Shown: positions 22,119-39,270 of the stretch, in pieces
Layout: each line of letters starts with the position of its first letter
Position numbering within the stretch: position 1 is the stretch's first letter
Origin: Ptychodera flava
Lineage: Eukaryota; Hemichordata; Enteropneusta; Ptychoderidae
Reading direction: 5' to 3'
NCBI RefSeq assembly: GCF_041260155.1
Contig: NC_091931.1
Coordinates: 15,736,361 to 15,800,360, forward strand
DNA: 64,000 bases
Position numbers and translations under genes: made by a program
The notes under the pieces: model-generated
Told to the model about the DNA's origin: nothing
What the model saw: only the letters and a program-made list of their open reading frames with translations
The model's database searches: none

Positions 22119-22666
22119 TAAATACATTTAAAAATACTTTATTCGTAATACACAATAGAAAATTTACGTCATCGATAAATTTCAAAGTAAAAGTACCTGC
22201 ACAGGGTTTTCCCTCGACCGCGCACTCATTTCGAGCCATCGTCTGCCCTGAAAAAGTTACTGACAACGAGGAAATCGCTCACAAAACCCAGCAAGTAAAG
22301 ACATCCACATACTGATATTTGAGGGAGACCCAGGTGCAAAGTGTAGCTAACTGTGTATATACATCAATGATGGAATTTGGGGAAATTCCAGCTTTAACAT
22401 TATGTATGCACACATATCCCAATGAAGCACAATCGTTTGATCGGCGCATGGGTGTCGGTGCATATTTTCATGGATTTAAACCCCTAATTCAGACCAAATA
22501 GTGTCAAAGGGAACAAATACGTCAAATTCTGAGTCTGGGAAACTTGAGGGTAACAAATTGACAGAAGAGAGCAGCTGAGCACATCACAAGCTGACAAACA
22601 ATGATGTCGATGTTAGTATGGGTGCTGCATGCAACACAGGCGACGACTCAACTGAACTGGGTGACG

Positions 22667-22877
22667 ATCGTAATGATATCTAATTTGAGATAATTGGATG
22701 GTGAATTAATGTCTGTTTAATCTGCAAATGTAAGCTCATCTGCTTTTCCTTTTACGTTACATACTTGTTTTTATGAGTAATTTGTAATTGGAACATTTAT
22801 CTATAGGGCACCTAACACTTTTGAGAAATTTGAAAAATATGAAAATCCAATTATCCAAAATTTGTTCCAATTGTGTT
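22667..22877. mobile_element. 210-bp MITE, copy 3
   Basis: Contains the undisturbed core ATGTCTGTTTAATCTGCAAA and the end CAATTGTGTT. The left terminal repeat is more diverged than in copy 1. It serves as the empty-site reference for the 7.9-kb insertion in copy 2. Confidence 0.75.
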
Positions 22878-22989
22878 GTTATTTTTTTTTTCTCCCAGGG
22901 AAAACAACCCTGGTAAAGAAAAGTCCACAGGTTCAGGAAACTTTGTAAAAGAAACTATTACTAGTATAAACAAAGTATAATCAGGTCCT

Positions 22990-24865
22990 AAACAAAACCA
23001 TGGAAAGAAGCAAAGGAATATTTTTATTTGTTTGTTGTTGTTGTTGTTGTTGTAGTTGTGTTTTGGAGGTTGTCCTTTTTTTGTGTCGTTGTTAAGGGTT
23101 TCGTATAGTGTTGCTTTATTCCAATTCTCACGAGAAGCCCTTGGGAGCTAATCTAACTGGCTGAAAGGACTTTTTAGTGGTGGGGGATGGCTGACTTTGT
23201 ACAGGTGATTTGCGCCTGTTTCAGTCACCCAGTCCTACAAAGATTCTTTTTACGGCCTTCTTTCGATAAATTTTAATAAACAGAAAAATAGCGTCAATGA
23301 CACTTTGCTCACATTTGGTTACATGTGGCTGGGCAGAATGAGTGTATACACGATATTTAACACGCTTCTATGTATCTTAGCTTGTGATATTCATAGTCAA
23401 GTGCATTTGAACAAATTTTGATACACCATCCATTGAAGTATGGAATGGTTGGCAACTTGCAACTGTTGATCACATACACTTACACAATACCATGCAACCT
23501 AGTACATCATAACTGCATCAGCCATACCAAACTAAACGTGTCCCTTATAATATAAAATGCATAAAATTAATGTAGACAATATTTGGTCTCTCTGTATGCA
23601 CAATCGAAGACTAAGGTAAGATGTAATAATGGGCATTCCTCACCTGCCACTGTTAATGAAGCTGCCACACCTACATGATAATGATATGTCCCAAACTGCC
23701 ACCAAGTTAAACAAACATTGCCGTGACATAGACAAATAGGGAAATTTCCAAACACAAACATATAGCAAGAAGCCTGAAGCATCAGATATGTACATCTGGT
23801 TTAAAGCTATTCTAACAGACTTTCAAAGCATCAAACCAGGGATTTGTGTAGAAGCCATTACTTACACAGACAAGCAATTATGACAATGGAAGAAAAAACA
23901 AAATCCTTTGAAATCAAAGTTGGAACATTTTTTCATCCACAGTTGTAAGAGTGTGTAACTATAGTAACCTGACCTTGTTGGATTAAGCACCAAAGTTTAC
24001 TGACTATACAGATGACACTTATATTGTCCTGCATCTTGAAAATGAAAGACTGGTTGTATACAAGATCTGTACACCATAACTTCTGTTAGATTCACTCATA
24101 GCGACTTCCATGCAACACTTTTTGTACAATGTGGTATGTTAGCTGCCTTGCCAAGATAACCTGACTAATGTTTATTCACCAAGTTTTCACTTTTGTTGCT
24201 CAGTAGCATTTTAGTGACCCTGACTTCATTTGAACAAATACTAATTTACAGTTGAGCATGTACATGTATCTACCACAAATACAGAGGTAAAATGTGCAGC
24301 AATTCTCAATCTTTCGCTATTAGACCAGAATATCATATTTGGCATTTAAAAAAAATAAAACATGCAAAACATGGTAACCCAAAACTTCTTTTAAACACAA
24401 CATATAGATAGCTCCATGCTAATTTTTTTGTAAAACAGTGTGTCAGCTGCAAACTTCTGTCTTCGAATTTGCTCATATTTACTTATACAAATTTCATCGA
24501 TATTTTGATACATGGTAATCAAATGATCCTTAGAACTTAAAATCCAAATTTGATACCTGGTATCTGATATGTGACTCTCGAATACAAGACTTTTGACAAA
24601 ATGTCGGTAAAAACTTCAAAAATACATATATAAGAATTTTATGCTTCTCAATCAAACTATCGCATACATTGTTCCTCCTATCATATGTACCAAATAATAA
24701 AGTAATCACTCTCTTATCAATATAAGTTGCAGATTATGAAAAATTATGTTTTTCTTCTCATTCTTTTATGAACGCCTACAAGATTCCATTGGATTATAGA
24801 TAACCATCTAAACATTCCGAAGCTGGCCACATTTAATGTGGAAATTATTCAGTTATGAGCTCCAC
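22990..24865. other. Non-coding stretch, nothing recognised
   Basis: Holds a short (TTG)n run at about 23034-23055 and otherwise AT-rich sequence. No open frame here has a recognisable domain. Confidence 0.45.
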
Positions 24866-25006
24866 AAACTTGATCTACAGAAAGACTGGTGAATGGATGG
24901 ACATACAGACAGACTGACATATACAGACTGACTGTGATGACATTAGCTTCTTAGTGTGCTTTGGCCCATGAAGAGTGATAAATATATAACAAACAGCTGG
25001 ATGTAA

Positions 25007-25960
25007 GGGACCGTTCAGTTTTTACGGCCGGGGGGGGGGGGCGGCAAAATCCGGGGGGGGGGGGGGGGGGTCATCATAATTTTGGAATCCAAGAAGGGGG
25101 GATCATCACTTTTTCACTGGTAGGAAAGGGGGGGGTCACCACGTTTTCAAAAACATAATACCTACAATAAAGTCCACTTTATGCCATGGCCATGATTGAC
25201 CCTCTTTACCGGCGGGCCGCCTTTGGCAGCCCAATACAATAAATATACTTTATGTATTACCCATGACCCTCTTAGCGGGCAGACGCCTTTGGCGGCCCAC
25301 TCCAATTAGGTTTACTTCATGCAATGGCCATGATCGACCCTCTTTACTGGCGATGGTCCCTTCCATATCACATGATGCAAGCTCCAAGTTTGGGGCTTTT
25401 TTCCCATGATTCAAATTACATGGGCAACTTCCTGTACTATTTTTATCATTTTTGTAAAAAATTGGGCGAGTTATAAATGGTGAAAATAGCTTTTCTGGGG
25501 TAAATGACCACAGAGCTACCACATATGTAAAAATCATCCTTGGTGAACTTCCCCTTTAACCGGAGGGCTGCCTTTGGCGAACCACTCCAATGAAGTTTAC
25601 TTTATACAATGTCCATGGACATAAGTTGTCTATGGAAATGAAGTTAAAAATTGCCTTACAGTCGTCCTAATTAACAGACGTTTGCATGGATGTGGCTGAG
25701 AAGTTTGTACACTGGCATCTCTGCTACACGAATAAAGTGCGCCGCGTACCGGAGTTCAAATCCAAACCGTGCGGGTAAATTTGACATATGGGGTTTGGCT
25801 ATTTTTATTTGGGGGGGGGGGGGGTCATCAAATTTTTTCGTCTGACAAAGGGGGGGTCATCATTTTTTCGCGAAAAATGCAGGGGGGTCATCATTTTTTT
25901 GAACACCGGCGACAAGATTTTGCCGCCCCCCCCCCCCGGCCGTAAAAACTGAACGGTCCC
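25007..25960. mobile_element. PIF/Harbinger-like TIR element with G-tract ends (954 bp)
   Basis: Ends GGGACCGTTCAGTTTTTACG and its exact complement, each followed inward by GGCCGGGGGG-type runs and then GGGGTCATCA repeats. It is flanked by TAA (25004-25006 and 25961-25963). The interior has three or four copies of a unit containing CTTTGGC and CATGACCCTC-like words (about 25178-25345 and 25545-25620). No transposase. Confidence 0.85.
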
Positions 25961-26166
25961 TAATGATAACATAGTTGTATATACAGGCACTCAGGGTGAA
26001 TATTATACATCAATTTGATTAGTTTCTTGTCCTCTTTCTACATGTACTTAGTATGTGATAATGTCTAAGGCAACCAACACGCAAGACAGTTATGTGTTGG
26101 CAAATACAGGCACCTTTTCTTGATTTTCATAAACAACAGATAACCTTGACTGAAATGCTTTAATAA

Positions 26167-28002
26167 GGGACGGACCATTAGATCTTGGGAGGGGGGGGTG
26201 GTCAAAAACAGAAAAAAAAAATTTTCAGAGCAAAAAGTTAGGAAAAAAAAAATCTTCAAACTAGTTTGCAAAATAAAAAAAAAAATAAATCAGAAGACAA
26301 AGGCGTAAAAAAAAATCTGCAAAAGTCTTTAAAATTTTGAATTTTTTTAGATTTTACCGACTGAAAGCAACTTTCTGTATTTTTTAGTACATCCTCCAGG
26401 CACATTTTTGATTGTAATTTATACATTTAGAGTGACTGTATCCCTTATACTGGAAGTTGTGATTATCTTAGCTTTTCAGGACTTTTGTATTCTGATCACT
26501 TGAAAATTATGAAATTATAGAGCCTGTTTTCTACTTGTTTCCTGCGTACAAACCAAGCAGGTACACTAGGTAAAACATTGAAACTATGGTATGGTTGTCA
26601 AGACAGAAAGTTGTATTTGCCTTTTAAGATCAAGGTAAACAGATGCAGGCTACATCAGTTTCATTTTTTCACAGCATTTATTGCAATGATGAATGCAAGA
26701 ATGGCTGAACAAGTAGAAACACGTCAATAATGATAAAACAACATATCAAGTCATTATGTATTATTTTGCTTTTAAAAAGGCATTTTCAATTCTTTTTTTC
26801 TCAAAAAACAGCCTCAAAAAACAACAGCAACACATGTTTTAACATTCAACAATACACTACCGTACGTAGAATGCCATCTATCCAACAAATCCCAACACAA
26901 AAACACACAAAAGGGTTGAACTTTGGAAGTTTCTCGATAGCAAATACTGAATAAATCTGCATGAATAATCGTTTTTGTGTAGCAAATTTCAAAGAAATTG
27001 GACAAGCCCTTTCAGACAAATATTGAAATTTCAACACATCTATACACATCCAATCAATTTGGACATGCTGCTACAGAGAAATAGATGTTTTGATCAAAAA
27101 AGTGCATCGATTGCTCTAAAAACACAAATATGCAATTTTAACTATATTATTTAGCTCATTTTAGCTTCTCAGCTTGTCAAATTAATTGTAAATCATGAGA
27201 TATGCATGATGTTTGGTGGGGTGAATGTAGGCATTTCACCACGCAGTAGAAAGGGAAGCCAGGAAACCAAAATAGTAAACCAAATAACACCATTTTTATC
27301 TCTATTTTTCAAAAGCTCCAACAGCGGAGGGGGGACACCCCCTCCTGACCTCCCCCGCAAAAATACTCCCCAAGTGCCACCAAATAACACCATTATAATC
27401 TCTATTTTCAAAAGCTCCAACGGCAGGAGGGGGAACCCCCTCCTGACCACCCCCCGTAAAAATACTCCCCAAGTGCCACCAAATAACACCATTTTAATCT
27501 CTATTTTTCAAAAGCTCCAACGGCAGGAGGGGGACACCCCCTCCTGACCACCCCCGCAAAAATACTCCCCAAGTGCCACCAAATAACACCATTTTAATCT
27601 CTATTTTTCAAAAGCTCCAACGGCAGGAGGGGGACACCCCCTCCTGACCACCCCCCGCAAAAATACTCCCCAAGTGCCACCAAATAACACCATTTTAATC
27701 TTTATATTTCAAAAGCTCCAACAGCAGCAAGGGGACACCCCTCTCCTGACCTCCCCCCCCCCCCCGCCGTGACCGCTTCGTGGCCGCTTGTGGTGCTTGG
27801 CACCACATCTTTGCCCTCTTTATCTTCAGACAGCGACGAACTAAAAAAAATTATAAATCTGAAAATTTACTCTGAAAAAAAAAAATTTGCACAGCTAATC
27901 TCAATTAGAAAAAAAAAAATTCAGAAATTTACAATAGTAAAAAAAAAATTTTCACAATTTCATTGTGACCACCCCCCCTCCCAAGGTCTAATGGTCCATC
28001 CC
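26167..28002. mobile_element. PIF/Harbinger-like TIR element with G-tract ends (1,836 bp)
   Basis: Left end GGGACGGACCATTAGATCTT and right end GGGATGGACCATTAGACCTT (complement) are inverted repeats followed inward by GGGAGGGGGGG and GTGGTC. It is flanked by TAA (26164-26166 and 28003-28005). Subterminal A-runs alternate with TTTTC. It carries the 100-bp tandem array at 27290-27765 and no transposase. Confidence 0.85.
27290..27765. repeat. ~100-bp tandem array, about 4.7 units
   Basis: Units repeat at 27372, 27471, 27571 and 27672, measured at AAGTGCCACC. Each holds CAAAAGCTCCAACGGCAGG followed by a short G-run/C-run hairpin (AGGAGGGG...CCCCTCCT). Open frames across it are artefacts of the repeat. 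Confidence 0.9.
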
Positions 28003-28307
28003 TAACAACATGCAACCAATGTTTACATTTTGCTCATACACCAGATACACAGAGAGATTTCAACATACAACCATTAACTCAGAAACCCTACACGGAAAAG
28101 TAAACATTGTTTTCTTCCAGTGCAACTGGTGCATCCACTTTTGGAATAACTTATAAAACCAATATGTCACAAGCAAGGGTGATGGCACCGAGATCAACTT
28201 AAGAATTTTAACTGTGGTGAACTTGACTATTCCTTTGAAATCCTGACCTGACTTGGAATCTTCAACTGAGATGCAGTGCATTGTAAAATGTGTGCACAAA
28301 GACATGG

Positions 28308-28530
28308 GGGTGGACCATTTGATATCCTTGGGGGGGGGGGGTCTGAAGATTGATGAGGTAGCACTATTTTCAACCTGATCCACTGTACAGTATTTTTTTC
28401 CACTCTCCCACCTTTTCTTTTAGTCAAGCCTTTTCTGGCAGATTCGTTTTTTCTTTGACATTTGCTTGGAATCTATATTTTTTCTGAAAATCTTCCAGAT
28501 CCCCCCTTCAGGATATCAAATGGTCCACCC
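28308..28530. mobile_element. Short TIR element with G-tract end (223 bp)
   Basis: GGGTGGACCATTTGATATCC at the left is the exact complement of the right end. The left is followed by a G-run; the right is preceded by CCCCCCTTCA. It clearly belongs to the same design as its neighbour (shared GGACCATT), but no flanking TAA is seen. Confidence 0.7.
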
Positions 28531-29079
28531 TTTGGTATCAACTATGTTTATTTAAAGAGATACAATGACAGGAAGTGTAAGAGCTATTTATAACCCTGAT
28601 AGTTCACACATTGAAAATGTTTGAAATATATTTGTTGGAAACCAAACCTACTAAAATCACCTTCAGCTGTGCTTTCTAATGATTCTTTTACCACATTTTA
28701 ACACCAAATACAATTTACCATATGAAATGCTCACAAGATCACCACATTATGTATTCTTAGTTCCTGTAGGTATAAAATCGCCAAAAATCAGAAAATCTTT
28801 TCACAAGTATTTATTAATTTTGTTCATATCAACACAACCTGAAAAAGTTATGGAATCAATACTGTGGACTATTTCTGTAAGTTTTCTCCATCAAAAAATT
28901 AGGAAGCTTCATAAAAATAGGCAATTGAAGACGTTTCTCTAAAAATTTAAAATAAGCGACCTGGCAGCTGATAGAGCTCCTTTGTGTTATGTAGAGAATA
29001 ACTTTTTGCGACACGTGTTGATGAAGGAGGAAACCTTTGACAGTCCACTTCAGGTCAGCCAAACCAAAATGGCAAATAT

Positions 29080-29800
29080 AGCTGCAAAAATATGTAATTG
29101 AAGAAGATATAATTCGAACATATTACATTAAGATCATACATAGGAAAATTTCAACTCAATATCAAAGCTATTAAAAGAGATTTTGTGAAACAAATATTTT
29201 GACCAAAATAGCAAAAATTGCCCCAAAAATACAAAATTGCAGATTTCATCCAGATTTCAATATATCATATTAAGATAAACCCTTGGAACCTGTATACCAA
29301 ACATCAAAGATATCAAATGAGCAGTTTTTGAGAAATTCATGTTTTTGACCAAAAATGAAAAAATTGCCAAAAAAAATACAAAATTGCAAATTTCATAAGA
29401 ATTTGAATACATCACATTTTGATCAACCTTATAAACCTGCATACCAAATACCGAAAGCATCAGATTAGTAGTTTTTGGAGGAAAAAATTTTTTGACCAAA
29501 AATGGGGAAAATTGCCCCAAAATTACAAATACTAAAAATTCACTACAATTTTTACAAACTTGACTGAGGTCATCCCGAGGAACATGGATACCAACTTTCA
29601 CAGCGATCGGACAAGCTGTTTAAGAAAACAAGTTTTCTTTACTAAAATCTGAAAAAAATTACCCAAAAATACAAACATCCAAATATCATCTTCAGTTGTA
29701 CACACCTAATTTAGAATACCTAAAGGAACCTACATACCAAGTTTCAACCAAATCTGACCAACGGTTTACTGAGTTTCAGCAGTTTGCAGGATTTTTCCTT
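29080..29800. repeat. Tandem repeat with ~147-bp period
   Basis: The word GACCAAAAATG followed by AAAATTGCCCCAAAAATAC recurs at about 29199, 29347, 29494 and 29641, spacings of 148, 147 and 147 bp. Each unit has a conserved ACCTGTATACCAAA-like stretch. It runs directly into the dispersed repeat at 29780. Confidence 0.8.
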
Positions 29801-30060
29801 TTTTTACCTCATTGGCATATTTTTGACACCGACATGTTTATTTGAACAAATTCACATCTCCACCCCTGGTGCACCTGTACACCAAATACTAAGCTGGTAG
29901 CTGCTGCGGTGTAGGAGTTTTTGATCTGGACGGACTAACAGACATACATACTTACTTACATACATACACACAGACGACACGTAAATGAGATGCAAATGAA
30001 ATGATTCACCTTATACGATTAGCTCTCTTTGGTATACCAAATGAGAGCTAATAAAATGTA
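29780..30060 (+). repeat. Dispersed ~300-bp repeat, copy B
   Basis: Same family as 17640-18000. It ends in the hairpin AGCTCTCTTTGGTATACCAA followed by ATGAGAGCT. Such 3' hairpins with CATA-rich runs could mark a non-autonomous element, but no boundaries or duplication are clear. Confidence 0.75.
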
Positions 30061-30199
30061 AAAAGCAGTGACTATAAAAACAAAGCTATGACAAAAAAAA
30101 TGTCTTCAGTTTATTCTCAATTCACACCCCTTACTTGAAGAGTTGATACATGGAAAATCAGTTTTATAACCTATTCAGATGAATCAGTTAGAATGAAAA

Positions 30200-30760
<561 letters not shown>

Positions 30761-31534
30761 AATCAGATGCGATGTCACCTGGCGAAATTCTTTTGAACTA
30801 TTTAGTTTTAGTTATCGTATTCAAATTGCATTCAGTCTGTAAACAATTGGTATCTTGATTGCCTTCATTGTCTGCTATAATGATTATAATGTTTACAATA
30901 AATGAAATTCCTCTTTGCTGTCATAGTCCTTCGTCTCAGTTCAGTATTGGTATCTGTTTCCCACAGAGTAAATCAAGTAGCAAACATTTATAGGATGTTT
31001 TTAAGTTTACTTTCTGTTTATTTTGTTTTATTACTCCTACTTTCATTGTCAGTCGTAATATAATGATTTGAAATAGCCAGTGCCTACGTACTGCATCTGC
31101 TGTTGTATTAGTTCCTGATTTTTTCCTCTCCATTTACATACAGCTTGAGGCTTAGGGCATGTAATACTTTCCCACCAGTATTTTAAATTTAAATAAACAC
31201 CTGGTGATTCAAGCTGCCAGAGGCCAGTGGAGACATCTAACCATGGATTCGAAACCTTGGGTTATTCTGTATTTCTATATGGGGTGTGCTGCCCAAATTG
31301 AAAACGTCCAAGTTTATGCAACCATGTATACTTTTACATATGACAAATTGTTGGGGATTTCTTGTCAACATTGCCAGAGTTGAGTGGCACCTTGCATATC
31401 ATTTCTGGTCAGGAATCTTGATAATTTTAAGGAATATCTTCAGGCCATTTATGGGTTATTCTTTTTCATTATTACGCTTTCTATGTTATTGAACCATGTT
31501 TGCGTATTTTTGTGAAAATGTTGGCACATACCCA

Positions 31535-31800
31535 AATCAGTAATAAAAATTGGGGGTCACCGTGCAAAGTTTGGAACAAGTGAAACAAATTACCAAACAT
31601 TTTGTGATATTTGAAATTCAAAATGGCCGCCATTCCTGTGTTAACTCTGTGAGGGGAAAATTAAATTTTGTATTTTCGACTAACTAAGCCGTTAAAAGTT
31701 TGTCTTTCTCCAAGAGCTTTAAAAGAGCCCCCACAAGTGGTAGATCAGTAAAGAATTATTGTAAAAATTTGAGTCTGAATATCTGTCCCCGAGGCGCGTT
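31535..31800 (+). repeat. Dispersed ~260-bp repeat, copy 1
   Basis: Aligns with 53725-53985 and partly with 58360-58470. Shared words include GGGGTCACCG, AATTCAAAATGG, CCTGTGTTAACTCT and CCCCCACAAGT. No open frame. Confidence 0.8.
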
Positions 31801-31839
31801 TTACCTTGACATGGAGCATCTACTCTGTTGACTACAACT

Positions 31840-32180
31840 TCATAAAATATGCAAATTAGTAATTAGCTGAAGTAAAAATGCTAAATGACTTTCAATAATG
31901 TTTTATCATAGTATCTTCAATGTACTTAGCCAGTTTCATCAACTTTAATCAAGTCGATTCAGATAAATATGCGTAATTAGCAAAGTTTGCTATATATGTA
32001 AATTACTAATTTGCAAATCTAAAAATGCTAAATGACTTTTCAAATAATGATATATCATAGTATCTTTGATGTATGTAGCAAGTTTTGTCCACTTTGATCA
32101 GGTCAATCCAGATATATGTATCACTAATTACATGTAGGAAAGTTCATCAAATGTGCAAATTAGCATGTAACTTTCGTGTC
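31840..32180. repeat. Second site of the ATATGCAAATT tandem family
   Basis: Two or three units with ATGCAAATTAGTAATTAGCT, ATCATAGTATCTTCAATGTA and GATCAAGTC-like words, matching 5160-5990. Confidence 0.7.
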
Positions 32181-34474
32181 ACAGGTTTAACCCGAGGGTA
32201 TCAGTTTTCATGGCGTAACCGTTACATAAAGTTTGTGTAACTTTACTCATGATAATGAAAAATAAAGGAAAATACCCTGCCTCTTATTAAAATGAAATTT
32301 CATGTACGTCCCCTTGTAGCAAAATGAGAGAAAAGAGTACAATGAAGAAAAGTACACTGTTTTGCTTACAATAGTTTATTGAATGGGTAAAACCAAATAG
32401 TGCCTACATGAATATGCATTGGCCTTGTATTTTGAAAGGTGATCTGTGTCATGTCTTCTTGATGTATTGAAATGCTCACTGAAATATGCATGCATACTTT
32501 AATGAGGTATTCCAGGAAAACCAAATGTGCACACTAAGATGATAGTCTATGCAATTAGATGTCAGAGAACATTCTGCTAAATTTCATATCTCGACGTAAA
32601 CCTTGATAGTATCAAAATGTGGATTACATGCTATTCATGTATACCCATACCACATGTATTTTGTCTGGTTTTTAAAGATGTTCTATGGAAACATTAAATG
32701 CTTATAAAGGCAATCATTTCATTTGTTAGTACAATCTACACTAAACTACTGAAGGCTGAATGAACTTAGTCTATTTTTCATGGATAAAATCATCACTTTT
32801 GACCGACAGTATTTACTTGCAAGACAGCGCTATGATATATATGTTTGTATGAGTAAATACGTATGATTTTACATAAATATATACACACATGTGTGTGTGT
32901 GTGTGTGTGAGTATGCGTACATACATGTAACATATATGTGTATCTCTTTCTTTTCAATTTAGTAATTGTGAGAAGAGAATGATGGATGCAAATAAAATCT
33001 TCAGAAAAGGTCATGGTAATGGACTTTCAATGAGACGGTGAAGGAGATCTAAGGTTTGACAGGATAGTAACATAATCAAAATAGGCCATTTTATCAAAGA
33101 AACCTCCGTGCATCAATAAATAATCAAGTCACATTATATGCAGACAATGGGTTCTGTGAGCACTTTTTATATGTGAAAACAACAGTCACCAGGTACAACA
33201 GTCACCAGGTTCTCACAATTTGTTTCTACAAACTGAGAAAAACTGGTTATCAACATCCTGCAAAAAGTACTGAAAGATTTCTATCTAAACGCTGCATGAT
33301 GAAGACAGCAAGTTTTTTAAAATTCTGATGAAAAAAAATCAAGGACAACCTGACACTTACTGGGCAGATTACAGAAAAATATTAAGGAAATCTCTGCAAG
33401 AAATTTTGAAAATTTTTCACAGATAGAAATTTCAGTCATTTTCTGAACCCTCTGTACCATGAGTGCCTGATCATACAAGATGGATTGTACATATTGGTTG
33501 GTTTCCCTGTATCTGACACTACAAAATATCAGGGTTGACACTCCATGCGCTGTTACTTTACTGTTTTCCCATAACTTTTGATGTTGGTAAAATAGAGTTT
33601 CTTGTCCTACTTCCTAAATCACGTTGCTGTAAATGTGCAATGTGTGTTGCTGTTGTTGATGACTAGATTTCAGTGTTGGACTGAAATTCGTTTAATAGTC
33701 AACGAGATCACTGCATGTTGTACCACTGTGTGTTTACAACACTAACAAGCTGCATTTTAACATAACAGAGAGATGTCCTTGTCTTCAACAAAAAACAGAT
33801 AATGAAACAACACCAAAAGTATCATCACCCTATCAGAATTTTTTTTCTTGCTTTCAGTCTTAAACTATTAGGTATAAAAAACGTGGAGAAACAACATCCA
33901 AGCAAGGATTTGTACATTCAGCTGCTTGACTCCAAATTTATTTTTTTTCAGAATCATATCAGAGAGTGACCTTCAATTGGCTTTCTATCAGGAGTGGCTG
34001 CCACACATCCCTTTGTACTCACCCTTTCACCCCTATTTCATCTATATTTGGATCGAACCACACCACTGAAACCACAGAGGTTATACCAATGTACATATAT
34101 ATCAAGGGCAGGGTGAACATGTTCCCTTTATGTTGACATACATGCACTACTGTACTGAGTATCAACTAAATGCTATGGGCGACTCTCAATATCAGAAAAT
34201 GAGTTGATTACAGGATTAAGGTAATAATTTGTGTTTCCTAGAAGATAACTTAGAAGTTCCAGAATTTGTGCATGTTGGGAAGGCAGCACATGCCATGTAC
34301 ATATTTCAAATGACATACAGAGCTTATCATTTATACTTAAAGGAATAGAGGATTTCATAAAGAAGTATGCTGCCTCTCAAATTTTAGACCTTTTTTTGAC
34401 TATTTTACCTGAACTTGAAAATAAAGTGTGTACATATATTATCTTCATGAAACAATGCCCAATACTGTACACTA
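32181..34474. other. Non-coding stretch with a (GT)n run
   Basis: A (GT)n microsatellite lies at about 32888-32910 and a tandem duplication of CAACAGTCACCAGGT at about 33180-33212. No gene is supported. Confidence 0.5.
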
Positions 34475-35512
34475 AGTGTGACAGTTTTCGGACAGGGTGG
34501 TGAATTTCGCCCAAAGTCGTTTCGTAAATGACCAGCAATACGAAATCTTATTACCATACCTTTCGAAACTTTATTGTGGTTATCCTCAAACTCAGTTGAC
34601 AAGAAGGGAGTGGTATTTCGGGGTCAAAGTTGCCAAAGTTTTGACCCCATGTTGAAGGCATAATAATCGGACTGCAATCCCAGAAATCGGACGTCGTGTT
34701 TGGAATATGATTAGGAGCTAAGTATTGATAATTTGAAACTTCACACCACCGATTTTTAATTTCGATGTGTTTAGAAAACTGTATATAAAAATATTTCATG
34801 ATAATTAGTTATGTTTAATCCATGGACGATTCAACTATATTTTGACGTGTATAGCGCTTAGATATCGGACACGGGCTGTCTCTGTGTGTGTTGCATACGG
34901 TGTGGCTAACTTTGCTAAGTTTGTTCAGTGAGTATCACCTTTAATTGTTTCCATAGCATATTTTGTTTGTATTAGAATTGCACAGGCATTATTTAATAAA
35001 ATAGCGAGTATATTTCATCGTATGACATTATTTACCTGTCAAGTTTTTACGCGGTAAGTCACTTACTACGTTTACACAATTATGCTAAATATTGTCTGTC
35101 CAAAAACTTGTACACTTCTTACGTTTATTAAATGTACTTTTTTTCTAGAAACAACTGCGCAGTTTTCGTTAAAACTACATGCAATCGTAGCGAACAATGG
35201 AAAGAATATTTTCAAAATCATTATTCTCCCCCACATTCAAAATTCAATGCTAAATCAGGACTTTAGTCAAAATTTTAGTTACTTTGACCTGACGGCAGTA
35301 TGTTGACAGTATCACTGACGCGGTATCAGACGACAATTTGTGACCGCCGCTCGTAGCGAACTCAATATCTTCTACCAAAAAAACTATCGAAAACTGGACA
35401 ACAGTGTCACCTGACTTAATATGAGGTCACATGACCTGTAAAACGCTATCGATACAGAGTGTAGTGAGTTTCACTGACAGCATGTCACTAAATGTCCGAA
35501 AACTGTCACACT
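34475..35512. mobile_element. 1,038-bp TIR element, non-autonomous
   Basis: AGTGTGACAGTTTTCGGACA at the left is the exact complement of the right end for about 20 bp. The flanks are TA (left) and GA (right), so a TA duplication of the mariner type is possible but not shown. No transposase is visible inside. Confidence 0.65.
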
Positions 35513-39240
<3,728 letters not shown>

Positions 39241-39270
39241 ACATGGAGGTATTTTTTTACCTCCATAGTT

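Noticed and set aside
25740..25790. GGAGTTCAAATCC, tRNA B-box-like word
   Set aside because: No matching A-box or cloverleaf could be built around it.
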